Positions 1-6,660 of a stretch of 11,305 bases of DNA are shown here, piece by piece. How positions within the stretch are numbered: the stretch's first letter is position 1; every line of letters begins with the position of its first letter. A model generated the notes under the pieces. The model ran no database searches. It had not been told where the DNA came from and saw nothing but the letters and a program-made list of their open reading frames with translations. The position numbers were made by a program, and so were the translations under genes. The stretch comes from Bacteroidales bacterium (GTDB lineage Bacteria > Bacteroidota > Bacteroidia > Bacteroidales > UBA7960): the NCBI GenBank assembly GCA_003554665.1, contig PWGY01000296.1:1-11305 (forward strand). Direction: 5' to 3'.

Positions 1-35
1 TCAATCCAACCAGCTGAATTTTTTAACCAAAACAC

Positions 36-2672
36 ATGCACATGAAGTTTATCAAGTCCATCAGTATTTGCCTGATCTTACTTTTAATGGCATCTGCTTC
101 CGTTGCCCGTTCAGATTCCGGTAACACCGGTTTAACAAGTCCGGCAGATTTTTTCGGTTTCTCCCCCGGTGAAGACCGGAAACTCTTTTTGTATGAACCC
201 CTGATAGAGTACCTTAATATCCTGGACAGTGAGTCCGGCATGATCAAAATGGTTGAGAACGGGGAATCACCCATGGGAAAACCGATGTATATCACTTTTG
301 TGTCATCGGAGGAAAACATCAGCAACCTTGAAGAACTAAGGGAGATCAACCGCCGGCTTGCTCTTGACGGCAACATCCCGGAAGAAGAGCGCAGGGAGTT
401 GATTGATGAGGGAAAGGTGTTTGTTCTTGTCACGCTGTCGATGCACGCCACAGAAGTAGCTCCCGCACAGGCTGCACCCCTGATGGCCTACAACCTGATC
501 ACCGGCACGGACAGCAACCCGGCACACCTGGATGACGTGGTTTTCATGATGGTTCCCAACCACAACCCGGACGGCATGAACATGATTGTAAACCACTATA
601 ACCAATACCTTGACACCCCATACGAAGGAAGCTCCCTCCCCGGAGTGTATCATAAATACGTGGGGCACAACATCAACAGGGATTTTGTCACGCTGACCCA
701 ATCTGACAATCAGGCGGTGGCCGACATATATAATCGCGACTGGTTTCCGCATGTATTGGTGGAAAAGCACCAGATGGGGAGTACGGGCCCAAGGTATTTT
801 GTGCCCCCAAGCCATGACCCGATCGCACAGAATATTGATGAATTGCTGTGGAACTGGACATGGGTATTTGGTTCAAATATGGCGCGTGACATGACCGCCA
901 GCGGCCTGAAGGGTATCAGCCAGGCCTATCTTTTTGACGACTACTGGCCGGGATCCACCCAAACCAGTGCATGGAAAAACGTAATCAGCTTACTTACCGA
1001 AGCCGCCAGCGTAAAGCTGGCCTCCCCCATTTTTATTGAAGCCAATGAGCTGCAGGTAAGAGGCAAAGGATTGTCGGAATACAAAAAAAGCATCAATTTT
1101 CCGGCCCCCTGGCCCGGCGGCTGGTGGACTTTTGAGGACCTGATCACTTACGAGCTGGAATCCGTCTATTCACTGGTTAAGACCGGTGCCATCCACCGGG
1201 AAGACATCCTTACATTCCGGAACGAATTGTGCCGGAAAGAGATTGAAAAAGGCCTAAAAGAACCACCCTTTTATTATGTACTTCCTGCCCGTCAGCACGA
1301 TAAGGGGGAGCTGATTGAATTGCTGGAATTACTGGACAGGCATGGGGTGGAAATATACCGGTTGAATGAAGAAACCACCATGGAGGGAAAGCGGATCATG
1401 GAGGGAGATTATATTATTCCCCTGGCCCAGCCTTTCCGTGCATTTATCAAAGAAATCATGGAAGACCAGACCTTCCCTGAAAGACACTACACACCAGGCG
1501 GGGAATTGATCCGTCCTTATGATATCACCAGCTGGTCGCTGCCCCTACACCGGGGGTTGACAAGTATTGAGGTCAATAATTTTTATCCGGAGGAATCATT
1601 CTCCCATAGCCAAATCCACCCGGAGGAATTCACTTTCCGCGCTACACTGCCCGAGAACAATAATTACCTGATCTTTCCCTCACCCAGAAATGAAAGTTTC
1701 AAAGCCGCTTTCATGGCAATGGGCAAAGGGATTGAAGTACAACGGAATGACAACAACCTGGTGCATCAAACCGAAGAAATTCCGGCAGGCAGCTTTCTGA
1801 TTGAATTGAACAACGGCAACCGGGAAGCAATGGAAGCGGTGATTTCGGCACTGCATACACAACCCCAGGTAACGGATACAGCACCAGATGGGTTCAGCCC
1901 GCTGCAGATGCCAGAAATCGCTTTGTGCGAAACCAACTTCCACGACATGGATGCAGGATGGACCAGGTTTCTGTTCGACACATACGGCATTCCTTACACT
2001 GTATTGAACCCTGCAGATTTCAAAAATGCATCACTTCAGGACGATTTTGACGTGATTGTTTTTCCGGATGCCACGAGAGATCAGATCATTGACGGCCATA
2101 CCACCCGGAATGGAGAAGTATATATCCCGTTTTATAACCCGGAATACATTGAGGGAATGGGCAGCGAAGGATGGCAGAACGTACTCGAATTCATGGATCA
2201 GGGAGGTCATCTGATATCATGGGGGCGTTCGACCAGCCTTTTCTTCGGACTGATGCAGCCTGAAAACGGTGAACCATTCCGCTTTCCGGTACGTGACCAT
2301 TCCACACAGTTAACACGAGACGGATTTTACTGCCCGGGATCTTTCCTTAAGATCAACATCCTGGCAAACCACCCGCTGACCCTCGGGATGCCTTCAGAAA
2401 TTGGTGTTTTTCATCGCAGCAACCCGGTTTTTGCCACCTCCATTCCCACATTCGGAATGGATCGCCGGGTTATCGGACAATTCCCTGAAGACACCAGAAA
2501 CATTCTGCTGAGCGGTTATGCGGAAAATGAGGATATGCTGGAAAGACAGCCTGCCATTGTCTGGCTTGAGAAAGGAGCCGGACAGGCAACCCTGTTTTCA
2601 TTTGTTCCCAATTTCAGGGGTTCCACGCCAGTATCCAACAAGCTAATTTTCAACTCATTGCTTATGAACTAA
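36..2672 (+). CDS. Secreted M14-family zinc carboxypeptidase with C-terminal amidotransferase-like domain
   Basis: This 878-residue protein is predicted to be an exported zinc metallocarboxypeptidase that removes C-terminal residues from peptides or cell-wall peptides; the substrate cannot be read from sequence. A signal peptide covers about residues 3-26 (KFIK followed by a hydrophobic stretch ending ASVA). The M14 core shows HATE (His137, Glu140) as the HxxE zinc pair, an NPDG motif near 177-180, NRD at 214-216 (the substrate-carboxylate Asn-Arg position) and His245 in EKHQMG as the likely third zinc ligand. Glu322 in LLTEAAS is the likely catalytic glutamate. Residues about 630-800 look like a class I glutamine-amidotransferase-like fold, common in long Bacteroidota M14 proteins, with no obvious catalytic Cys-His pair. 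The start is ATG 36 or, two codons later, ATG 42, which gives a more typical MK signal peptide. Its 3' end overlaps convergent rimO by 11 bases. Family assignment is strong; the C-terminal domain call is an inference. Confidence 0.9.
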   Translation: MHMKFIKSISICLILLLMASASVARSDSGNTGLTSPADFFGFSPGEDRKLFLYEPLIEYLNILDSESGMIKMVENGESPMGKPMYITFVSSEENISNLEELREINRRLALDGNIPEEERRELIDEGKVFVLVTLSMHATEVAPAQAAPLMAYNLITGTDSNPAHLDDVVFMMVPNHNPDGMNMIVNHYNQYLDTPYEGSSLPGVYHKYVGHNINRDFVTLTQSDNQAVADIYNRDWFPHVLVEKHQMGSTGPRYFVPPSHDPIAQNIDELLWNWTWVFGSNMARDMTASGLKGISQAYLFDDYWPGSTQTSAWKNVISLLTEAASVKLASPIFIEANELQVRGKGLSEYKKSINFPAPWPGGWWTFEDLITYELESVYSLVKTGAIHREDILTFRNELCRKEIEKGLKEPPFYYVLPARQHDKGELIELLELLDRHGVEIYRLNEETTMEGKRIMEGDYIIPLAQPFRAFIKEIMEDQTFPERHYTPGGELIRPYDITSWSLPLHRGLTSIEVNNFYPEESFSHSQIHPEEFTFRATLPENNNYLIFPSPRNESFKAAFMAMGKGIEVQRNDNNLVHQTEEIPAGSFLIELNNGNREAMEAVISALHTQPQVTDTAPDGFSPLQMPEIALCETNFHDMDAGWTRFLFDTYGIPYTVLNPADFKNASLQDDFDVIVFPDATRDQIIDGHTTRNGEVYIPFYNPEYIEGMGSEGWQNVLEFMDQGGHLISWGRSTSLFFGLMQPENGEPFRFPVRDHSTQLTRDGFYCPGSFLKINILANHPLTLGMPSEIGVFHRSNPVFATSIPTFGMDRRVIGQFPEDTRNILLSGYAENEDMLERQPAIVWLEKGAGQATLFSFVPNFRGSTPVSNKLIFNSLLMN

Positions 2673-3969
2673 CTGCTCCGGGAGCCTCCGGTGTGGCAAA
2701 TAGTTCATACTCGGTTGCTCCCGTGATCAATACACTCACAAATTGGCCCCCGGCAAGCCCGGGGGCTTTTTCGATCAGCACCTCGTTGTCGACCTCAGGA
2801 GAATCAAACTCGGTACGACCAATAAAATACTGGGTTTCCTCCCTGTCAACCAGAACGGGGAGATGTTGTCCGATCTTTGACCGGTTGATCTCCAGTGATA
2901 TTCCGGACTGCAGTTCCATGATTGCTGCCGCCCGTTCTTCTTTCACCTGTTGCGGCACAGGGTCTCCCAGGGAGAAAGCGGACGTTCCTTCCTCGGGTGA
3001 ATAGGTGAATACCCCAAGGCGGTCAAATCGAACGGTTTTCACGAAATCCATCAATTCAAGAAAAGCTGCTTCCGATTCACCCGGGAAACCTGCCATCAAT
3101 GTGGTCCGCAAGGCGATACCGGGAACGTTTTCACGTATCTTTTCAATGAAGCGCAAGGTTCCTTCACGGTCATGCCCCCGGCGCATCGAATGCAATATTT
3201 GGCTGTTTATATGCTGCAGAGGAATATCAAGGTAGTTACAGATCTTTGATTCACTTGCCATTACTTCAAGCACCTCATCAGGAAACTGACGGGGGTAGGC
3301 ATAATGAAGGCGTATCCAGGAAATTCCATTCACCTCGCATAAAGCACGCAATAAAGGAGCGAGCATCGGCTTACCATGGGTGTCGATCCCGTAGTAAGTC
3401 AGTTCCTGGGCAACCAGGATCAACTCTTTGACCCCGCGTGCAGCCAGCATACGTGCTTCTTGTACCAGATGGTCTATGGAAACAGATGCAAAAGGCCCCC
3501 TGATCATCGGAATGGCACAGAATGAACAGCTACGGTCACAGCCTTCGGCAATTTTCAGGTAGGCATAATGAGCAGGTGTACTAAGCAGACGATCCGGGCT
3601 ATCCGGCTTATAAGACTCCCTTAAATAACTGAAGATATCTTCAGGCTGATTGACCCCGAACCAGGCATCCACCTCAGGGATTTCCCTCCTGAGGTCATCA
3701 AGGTAACGCTGCGACAAACAACCAGTCACCAGTACCTCCTTCACCACACCTGCCTTGCGCGCCGCTGCAACCTCCAGTATTGTATCAATGCTTTCCTGTT
3801 TTGCATCCTCAATAAAGCCGCAGGTGTTGATAATGACCACATCAGCAGGCCCCTCACCATCGTGCAACAGATGATAGCGCCCGGCAGGGAGCTGTCCGAT
3901 CAGTTTTTCCGAATCAACCTGATTTTTTGAGCAGCCCAGGGTAATGATCCGAATGGTTTTTTTATTCAC
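2662..3969 (-). CDS. rimO: Ribosomal protein S12 methylthiotransferase RimO
   Basis: RimO is a radical-SAM enzyme that adds a methylthio group to the conserved aspartate (Asp88/89) of ribosomal protein S12. The 435-residue length is normal for the family. The N-terminal UPF0004 domain holds the three cysteines of the auxiliary Fe-S cluster: Cys13 in LGCSKNQVDSE, Cys50 in NTCGF and Cys84 in TGCLSQRY. The radical-SAM cluster motif CxxxCxxC is Cys144, Cys148 and Cys151 (EGCDRSCSFCAIP). A TRAM-type RNA-binding domain occupies about residues 370-430. The LGCSKN form of the first motif separates it from the tRNA enzyme MiaB. The start codon is GTG at 3969. It lies 15 bases after the ftsY stop, so the two genes are very likely co-transcribed. 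The 3' end overlaps the convergent peptidase gene. Confidence 0.97.
   Translation of the reverse strand: MNKKTIRIITLGCSKNQVDSEKLIGQLPAGRYHLLHDGEGPADVVIINTCGFIEDAKQESIDTILEVAAARKAGVVKEVLVTGCLSQRYLDDLRREIPEVDAWFGVNQPEDIFSYLRESYKPDSPDRLLSTPAHYAYLKIAEGCDRSCSFCAIPMIRGPFASVSIDHLVQEARMLAARGVKELILVAQELTYYGIDTHGKPMLAPLLRALCEVNGISWIRLHYAYPRQFPDEVLEVMASESKICNYLDIPLQHINSQILHSMRRGHDREGTLRFIEKIRENVPGIALRTTLMAGFPGESEAAFLELMDFVKTVRFDRLGVFTYSPEEGTSAFSLGDPVPQQVKEERAAAIMELQSGISLEINRSKIGQHLPVLVDREETQYFIGRTEFDSPEVDNEVLIEKAPGLAGGQFVSVLITGATEYELFATPEAPGAVSS
2746..2771 (+). terminator. Intrinsic terminator of the M14 peptidase, inside the rimO coding region
   Basis: A perfect 8-bp GC-rich stem (GCCCCCGG pairing with CCGGGGGC, five-base loop CAAGC) is followed directly by TTTTT at 2767-2771. 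It lies 74 bases past the peptidase stop codon. The T-run is present only in the + orientation, so it should end peptidase transcription and not rimO transcription. The same bases encode part of the RimO C-terminal TRAM region on the other strand. Confidence 0.8.
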
Positions 3970-3984
3970 GGGTCAGATAATTCT

Positions 3985-4932
3985 CTATTGAAAAAGGGTG
4001 TCCACAAAAGCCTCCCTGTCAAATAGCTGCAGGTCGTCAATGGCTTCACCAACACCGATGTATTTTACAGGAACACTGAGCTGGTCACTCACACCTATTA
4101 CAACTCCACCTTTGGCCGTACCATCCAGCTTGGTAATGGCCAGGGCATTTACCTCGGTTACCGAAGTAAACTGCTTTGCCTGTTCAAAAGCATTCTGACC
4201 GGTAGAGCCATCGAGAATCAGCAGCACCTCATGTGGTGCCCCCGGAATCACCTTTTGCATAACCCGTTTGATCTTGGACAGCTCATTCATCAGGTTCACC
4301 TTATTATGCAACCGACCTGCGGTATCAATGATGGCCACATCCATTGCATTATTTTTGGCATAGGCCAGGGTTTCATAAGCCACGGAGGCAGGGTCAGCCC
4401 CCATACCCTGCGAAACAATGGGCACACCAGCCCGTTCAGACCATATCGTCAGCTGATCTACCGCAGCAGCCCTGAAAGTATCCGCCGCACCCATTACAAC
4501 CTTTTTGCCGGATTCCTTAAAGCGGTGGGCAAGTTTACCGATGGTGGTTGTTTTTCCCACACCGTTTACCCCTACAACCATAATGACATAGGGGCGAATT
4601 TCCGACTCAAGTATACCGGAAACTGTATTGGATTCATTTTCAAATAAAAGCGCTTTTACCTCTTCGCGCAAAATACGGTTTAACTCATCGGTTCCCAGGT
4701 ATTTTTCTCTGGCCACCCTTTCCTCAATGCGTTCAATGATCTTAATGGTGGTTGTGACTCCCACATCTGAACTGATCAGAACTTCTTCCAGGTCGTCAAG
4801 AACCGAAGCATCCACCGTTGAACGGCCTGCCACAGCCTTACTCATGCGAGAGAAGAAGTTTGTGCGTGTTTTGGACAACCCTTTGTCGAGTTTCTCCTCC
4901 TTTCCCCTGGAAAAAATGTCAAATAAGCCCAT
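3985..4932 (-). CDS. ftsY: Signal recognition particle receptor FtsY
   Basis: FtsY is the membrane-associated SRP-type GTPase that receives ribosome-nascent chain-SRP complexes and passes them to SecYEG. The 315-residue protein is the short Bacteroidota form with almost no acidic A domain; the helical N domain covers about residues 20-100. The GTPase motifs are complete: P-loop GVNGVGKTT at 121-129, DTFRAAA at 151-157 (insertion-box side), DTAGR at 203-207, TKLDGTAKGG at 267-276 and GVGE at 293-296 followed by the DDLQLFD closing segment. The start MGLFDIF is typical. It is the third gene of the rpmG-DUF4295-ftsY-rimO operon. A 97-base gap separates it from the DUF4295 stop, in which I see only a weak 7-of-8 match to a -7 box (TTATTTTG, 4965-4958). 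Confidence 0.97.
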   Translation of the reverse strand: MGLFDIFSRGKEEKLDKGLSKTRTNFFSRMSKAVAGRSTVDASVLDDLEEVLISSDVGVTTTIKIIERIEERVAREKYLGTDELNRILREEVKALLFENESNTVSGILESEIRPYVIMVVGVNGVGKTTTIGKLAHRFKESGKKVVMGAADTFRAAAVDQLTIWSERAGVPIVSQGMGADPASVAYETLAYAKNNAMDVAIIDTAGRLHNKVNLMNELSKIKRVMQKVIPGAPHEVLLILDGSTGQNAFEQAKQFTSVTEVNALAITKLDGTAKGGVVIGVSDQLSVPVKYIGVGEAIDDLQLFDREAFVDTLFQ

Positions 4933-5025
4933 TGTACATAACGTTATAGGTGGGATACAAAATAAAATCAGACCTGCACCAGAAATTTGGAACAGATCTG
5001 AAAAGACGACTGATTACAGTAAAAC

Positions 5026-5184
5026 CTACTTCTTTTGTGCAAGATATTCCTTGACTCTATCAGAAGCAACAATTTCTTCCTCAAAAGCATATGCACCTGA
5101 CTTTTCAGATTTTTGCATCCGGATCACCTTGGCATAACCCTTGCCAGATCCGGTTTTCAGTGTTGCAACAACTTTCTTTGCCAT
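5026..5184 (-). CDS. Small DUF4295 family protein (Bacteroidota-specific, ribosomal-operon linked)
   Basis: This 52-residue gene reads ATG at 5184 to TAG at 5026. The protein begins MAKKVVATLKTGSGKGYAKV and ends EYLAQKK. It is strongly basic, with lysines throughout. This start and its position between rpmG and ftsY match the DUF4295 family, which in Bacteroidota is almost always found here. Its small size, charge and operon position suggest a ribosome-associated protein, but the function is inferred from context. It starts 11 bases after the rpmG stop, consistent with co-transcription and possibly translational coupling. It is easily missed because it is shorter than common ORF length cut-offs. 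Confidence 0.93.
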   Translation of the reverse strand: MAKKVVATLKTGSGKGYAKVIRMQKSEKSGAYAFEEEIVASDRVKEYLAQKK

Positions 5185-5195
5185 AATATATCAAT

Positions 5196-5384
5196 TTATT
5201 TGGTTTCTTTATGAATGGTCATTTTCCGCAAAATGGGATTGTATTTCTTCAGTTCCATCCTGTCCGGGGTATTTTTTTTGTTTTTGGTAGTTATATACCT
5301 GGAAGTACCCGGCATTCCACTGTTTTTGTGTTCAGTGCATTCAAGAATTACCTGTACTCTTGCTTCTTTCGTTTTCTTAGCCAT
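5196..5384 (-). CDS. rpmG: 50S ribosomal protein L33
   Basis: L33 is a small basic protein of the large ribosomal subunit near the E site. The 62-residue sequence carries the family signature [21 protein letters not shown] near the N terminus (residues 11-31) and [16 protein letters not shown] at the C terminus. Only one cysteine (Cys16) is present, so this is the zinc-independent form without the paired CxxC ribbons. It is the first gene of the leftward operon. In many relatives rpmB (L28) lies directly upstream; here the upstream space is instead a 218-bp divergent promoter region with no rpmB. A strong Bacteroidota promoter lies 29 bases before the start codon. Confidence 0.97.
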   Translation of the reverse strand: MAKKTKEARVQVILECTEHKNSGMPGTSRYITTKNKKNTPDRMELKKYNPILRKMTIHKETK

Positions 5385-5412
5385 GATATGTTTCCTTTAT
5401 ATTTCAGGAGTG

Positions 5413-5444
5413 CAAAGATACACTTAATTCCTGAAAAAACACAA
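5413..5444 (-). promoter_or_regulatory. Promoter of the rpmG-DUF4295-ftsY-rimO operon
   Basis: On the minus strand the box TATCTTTG (5420-5413) matches the Bacteroidota -7 consensus TAnnTTTG exactly. TTG at 5444-5442 lies 21 bases upstream of it, within the normal spacing for the -33 element. Transcription would start near 5406, giving a leader of about 20 bases before rpmG. Confidence 0.72.
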
Positions 5445-5489
5445 GGACTTGCAACAGATTTTTTTCGCCGGCAAAAAACAACGGTGGTT

Positions 5490-5520
5490 TTTGGGTTCAT
5501 TCTCATTTTTTATATCTTTG
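5490..5520 (+). promoter_or_regulatory. Promoter of the FKBP-type isomerase gene
   Basis: TTTG at 5490-5493 and TATCTTTG at 5513-5520 are separated by 19 bases. Both match the Bacteroidota consensus (TTTG, then TAnnTTTG) exactly. Transcription would start near 5527, giving a leader of about 75 bases that contains the hairpin at 5542-5573. Confidence 0.8.
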
Positions 5521-5541
5521 CGATTATAAATCAGACAGTTT

Positions 5542-5573
5542 CGGGATTTTCCTTCAAATTAAGGGTAATCCCG
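5542..5573 (+). promoter_or_regulatory. Leader hairpin upstream of the FKBP gene (possible attenuator)
   Basis: CGGGATT (5542-5548) pairs perfectly with AATCCCG (5567-5573). Inside it, CCTT (5551-5554) pairs with AAGG (5561-5564) around a six-base loop, with a small internal mismatch between the two helices. TTCATTTTTT follows (5574-5583), giving a terminator-like outline about 20 bases before the ATG. It could act as an attenuator, a structure-controlled leader or an mRNA stabiliser. The structure is clear from sequence; its role is inferred. Confidence 0.5.
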
Positions 5574-5602
5574 TTCATTTTTTAACCTAACCCAATTACA
5601 TT

Positions 5603-6106
5603 ATGACGCAAACCGAAGCCAAAGTAATTGCACTCACCTATGAGTTGCGTGAAGGAGGGCCAGAAGGAGAATTGCTGGAATCTGTGACCAAAGAAAAACC
5701 CATAGAATTTTTATTCGGTGCAGGCCGGTTAAATGAGAGCTTTGAGAATAATGTGAAAGACCTGAAAGAAGGTGAAGAATTTGAATTCACCATCAAAGCC
5801 GACCAGGCATATGGCCAGGTGAATGAAAAAGCCGTTGTGGATCTTCCCAAAAGCATTTTTGTGATAGACGGAAAACTTGCAGAAGATCTGCTCGTTGAAG
5901 GCAATATTATTAACATGGAAGACCAGGAGGGCAACCCCCACAGGGGCAAAATACTCGATATCGGTGACGAAAAAGTAAAAATGGACTTTAACCACCCCCT
6001 GGCAGGAATGGACCTGCACTTCAAAGGAGAAGTGCTTAAGAAAAGAGAACCCACACCCGAAGAACTGACTCAGGGATTTGTAGACCCCCGCCCCAAAGAG
6101 GAGTAA
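5603..6106 (+). CDS. SlyD-like FKBP-type peptidyl-prolyl cis-trans isomerase
   Basis: This 167-residue protein is predicted to be a cytoplasmic prolyl isomerase and chaperone of the SlyD type; there is no signal peptide. The FKBP half-domains flank an inserted IF chaperone domain at about residues 76-121 that includes AVVDLPKSIF. The family signature NHPLAGMDLHF (130-140), where the chain returns to the FKBP core, is intact, as is FLFGAGRL (37-43) near the active site. Unlike E. coli SlyD it has no His/Cys-rich metal-binding tail; it ends in a short charged segment, PRPKEE. It is transcribed away from rpmG from its own promoter and ends before a bidirectional terminator. SlyD-type FKBPs assist nascent or newly exported proteins, which fits the ribosomal and SRP genes beside it, though that link is an inference. 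Confidence 0.93.
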   Translation: MTQTEAKVIALTYELREGGPEGELLESVTKEKPIEFLFGAGRLNESFENNVKDLKEGEEFEFTIKADQAYGQVNEKAVVDLPKSIFVIDGKLAEDLLVEGNIINMEDQEGNPHRGKILDIGDEKVKMDFNHPLAGMDLHFKGEVLKKREPTPEELTQGFVDPRPKEE

Positions 6107-6137
6107 GAAGCCGGGAATAACTTTGTGAAAACATCAT

Positions 6138-6176
6138 AAAATAAGGGCATTCTTCAGTGGAAGAGGCCCTTATTTT
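6138..6176. terminator. Bidirectional intrinsic terminator between the FKBP and YbaN genes
   Basis: AAAATAAGGGC (6138-6148) pairs perfectly with GCCCTTATTTT (6166-6176), an 11-bp stem whose A/T ends supply a T-run in both directions. The 17-base interior folds further (CTTC 6152-6155 with GAAG 6160-6163). The right arm overlaps the stop codon of the leftward YbaN gene, so one element serves both convergent genes. Confidence 0.85.
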
Positions 6177-6583
6177 GTGGGTAAGGTTTTCAGGGAACTG
6201 ATATGGATCGTCACTCCAATGGCGATGACCAGTAAAACCAACCGCACCCACAGCAGGCTCACAGCAAACAGTCCTGATATACTGATGGATATCCATAAAA
6301 GGGCAATGGATCCTCTTTTGATCTGGGCTGTTGTTCCTTTGTGATCACGATAGTTTCGAATGTGTTCACCCAGGTATCTGTGGTTAATCAGCCAGTAATA
6401 GAAACGCTCCGAACTTCTGGCATAGCAATAGGCAGATAGCAACAGAAAAGGAGTGGTCGGAAGAAGAGGAAGGGGTATTCCTAGCAAACCAAGACCCAGG
6501 GCCAGGGTGCCGGCCACGGTAAGAAAAAACCGTTGTACGGGGTTCAGTTTCTTTCCAAAAGCGGGTTTTATTCGCTCCGACAT
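6170..6583 (-). CDS. YbaN/DUF454 family inner-membrane protein
   Basis: This is a small integral membrane protein of the DUF454 (YbaN) family, whose function is not established. The signature GLLGIPLPLLPTTPFLLLSAYCYARSS near the N terminus is diagnostic: a first hydrophobic hairpin, then a conserved Pro-Leu-Pro-Thr-Thr-Pro turn and an Ala-Arg-Ser-Ser segment. One or two further hydrophobic segments lie in the C-terminal third (LLWISISISG to VLLVIAIGVT). From ATG 6583 the protein has 137 residues. A GTG at 6610 would add nine residues (MSNILNLEG) that are not typical of the family, so the ATG is preferred. The gene is divergent from the hydrolase gene, with AT-rich back-to-back promoter-like boxes in between, and ends in the shared terminator. 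Family call is strong; start moderate. Confidence 0.88.
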   Translation of the reverse strand: MSERIKPAFGKKLNPVQRFFLTVAGTLALGLGLLGIPLPLLPTTPFLLLSAYCYARSSERFYYWLINHRYLGEHIRNYRDHKGTTAQIKRGSIALLWISISISGLFAVSLLWVRLVLLVIAIGVTIHISSLKTLPTK

Positions 6584-6589
6584 ACCTTC

Positions 6590-6606
6590 CAAATTTAATA
6601 TATTTG
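6590..6606. promoter_or_regulatory. Back-to-back -7 boxes between the YbaN and hydrolase genes
   Basis: TATATTTG at 6599-6606 (+) and TAAATTTG at 6597-6590 (-) each match TAnnTTTG exactly and lie next to each other. No good TTG lies at the proper distance for either, so the pair is tentative. The + box predicts a transcript start near 6613, which supports ATG 6661 as the hydrolase start rather than the in-frame TTG at 6604. The - box would leave almost no leader before ATG 6583. Confidence 0.4.
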
Positions 6607-6631
6607 ACACCGTTGTGCCATTCAGACAGAA

Positions 6632-6648
6632 ATCGCAAAGATCGCAAA
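6632..6648 (+). repeat. Two tandem copies of ATCGCAAA in the hydrolase leader
   Basis: ATCGCAAA occurs at 6632-6639 and again at 6641-6648, a 9-base period ending 12 bases before ATG 6661. It may be a leader element or simple sequence; with only two copies no function can be claimed. Confidence 0.5.
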
Positions 6649-6660
6649 ATTCACATCACG

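Noticed and set aside
36..110. Lipoprotein signal in the M14 peptidase (Cys12)
   Set aside because: The residue before Cys12 is Ile and the cysteine is too close to the N terminus for a lipobox; a type I signal peptide fits better.
336..815. 159-codon minus-strand open frame opposite the M14 peptidase gene
   Set aside because: It lies wholly antisense to a strongly supported gene, has no family features and a composition dictated by the other strand.
4231..5137. Plus-strand open frames (4231-4647, 4628-5137) opposite ftsY and DUF4295
   Set aside because: The translations are Ser/Arg-rich antisense shadows; the minus-strand genes here have complete family motifs.
5211..5585. 124-codon plus-strand open frame across rpmG and the divergent promoter region
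   Set aside because: It is antisense to L33, runs through the exact-match promoters of both neighbours and has a Phe-rich low-complexity translation.
6604..6660. TTG start at 6604 for the alpha/beta hydrolase
   Set aside because: It overlaps a TATATTTG promoter-like box and adds a polar Arg-rich stretch atypical of the family; ATG 6661 is better.
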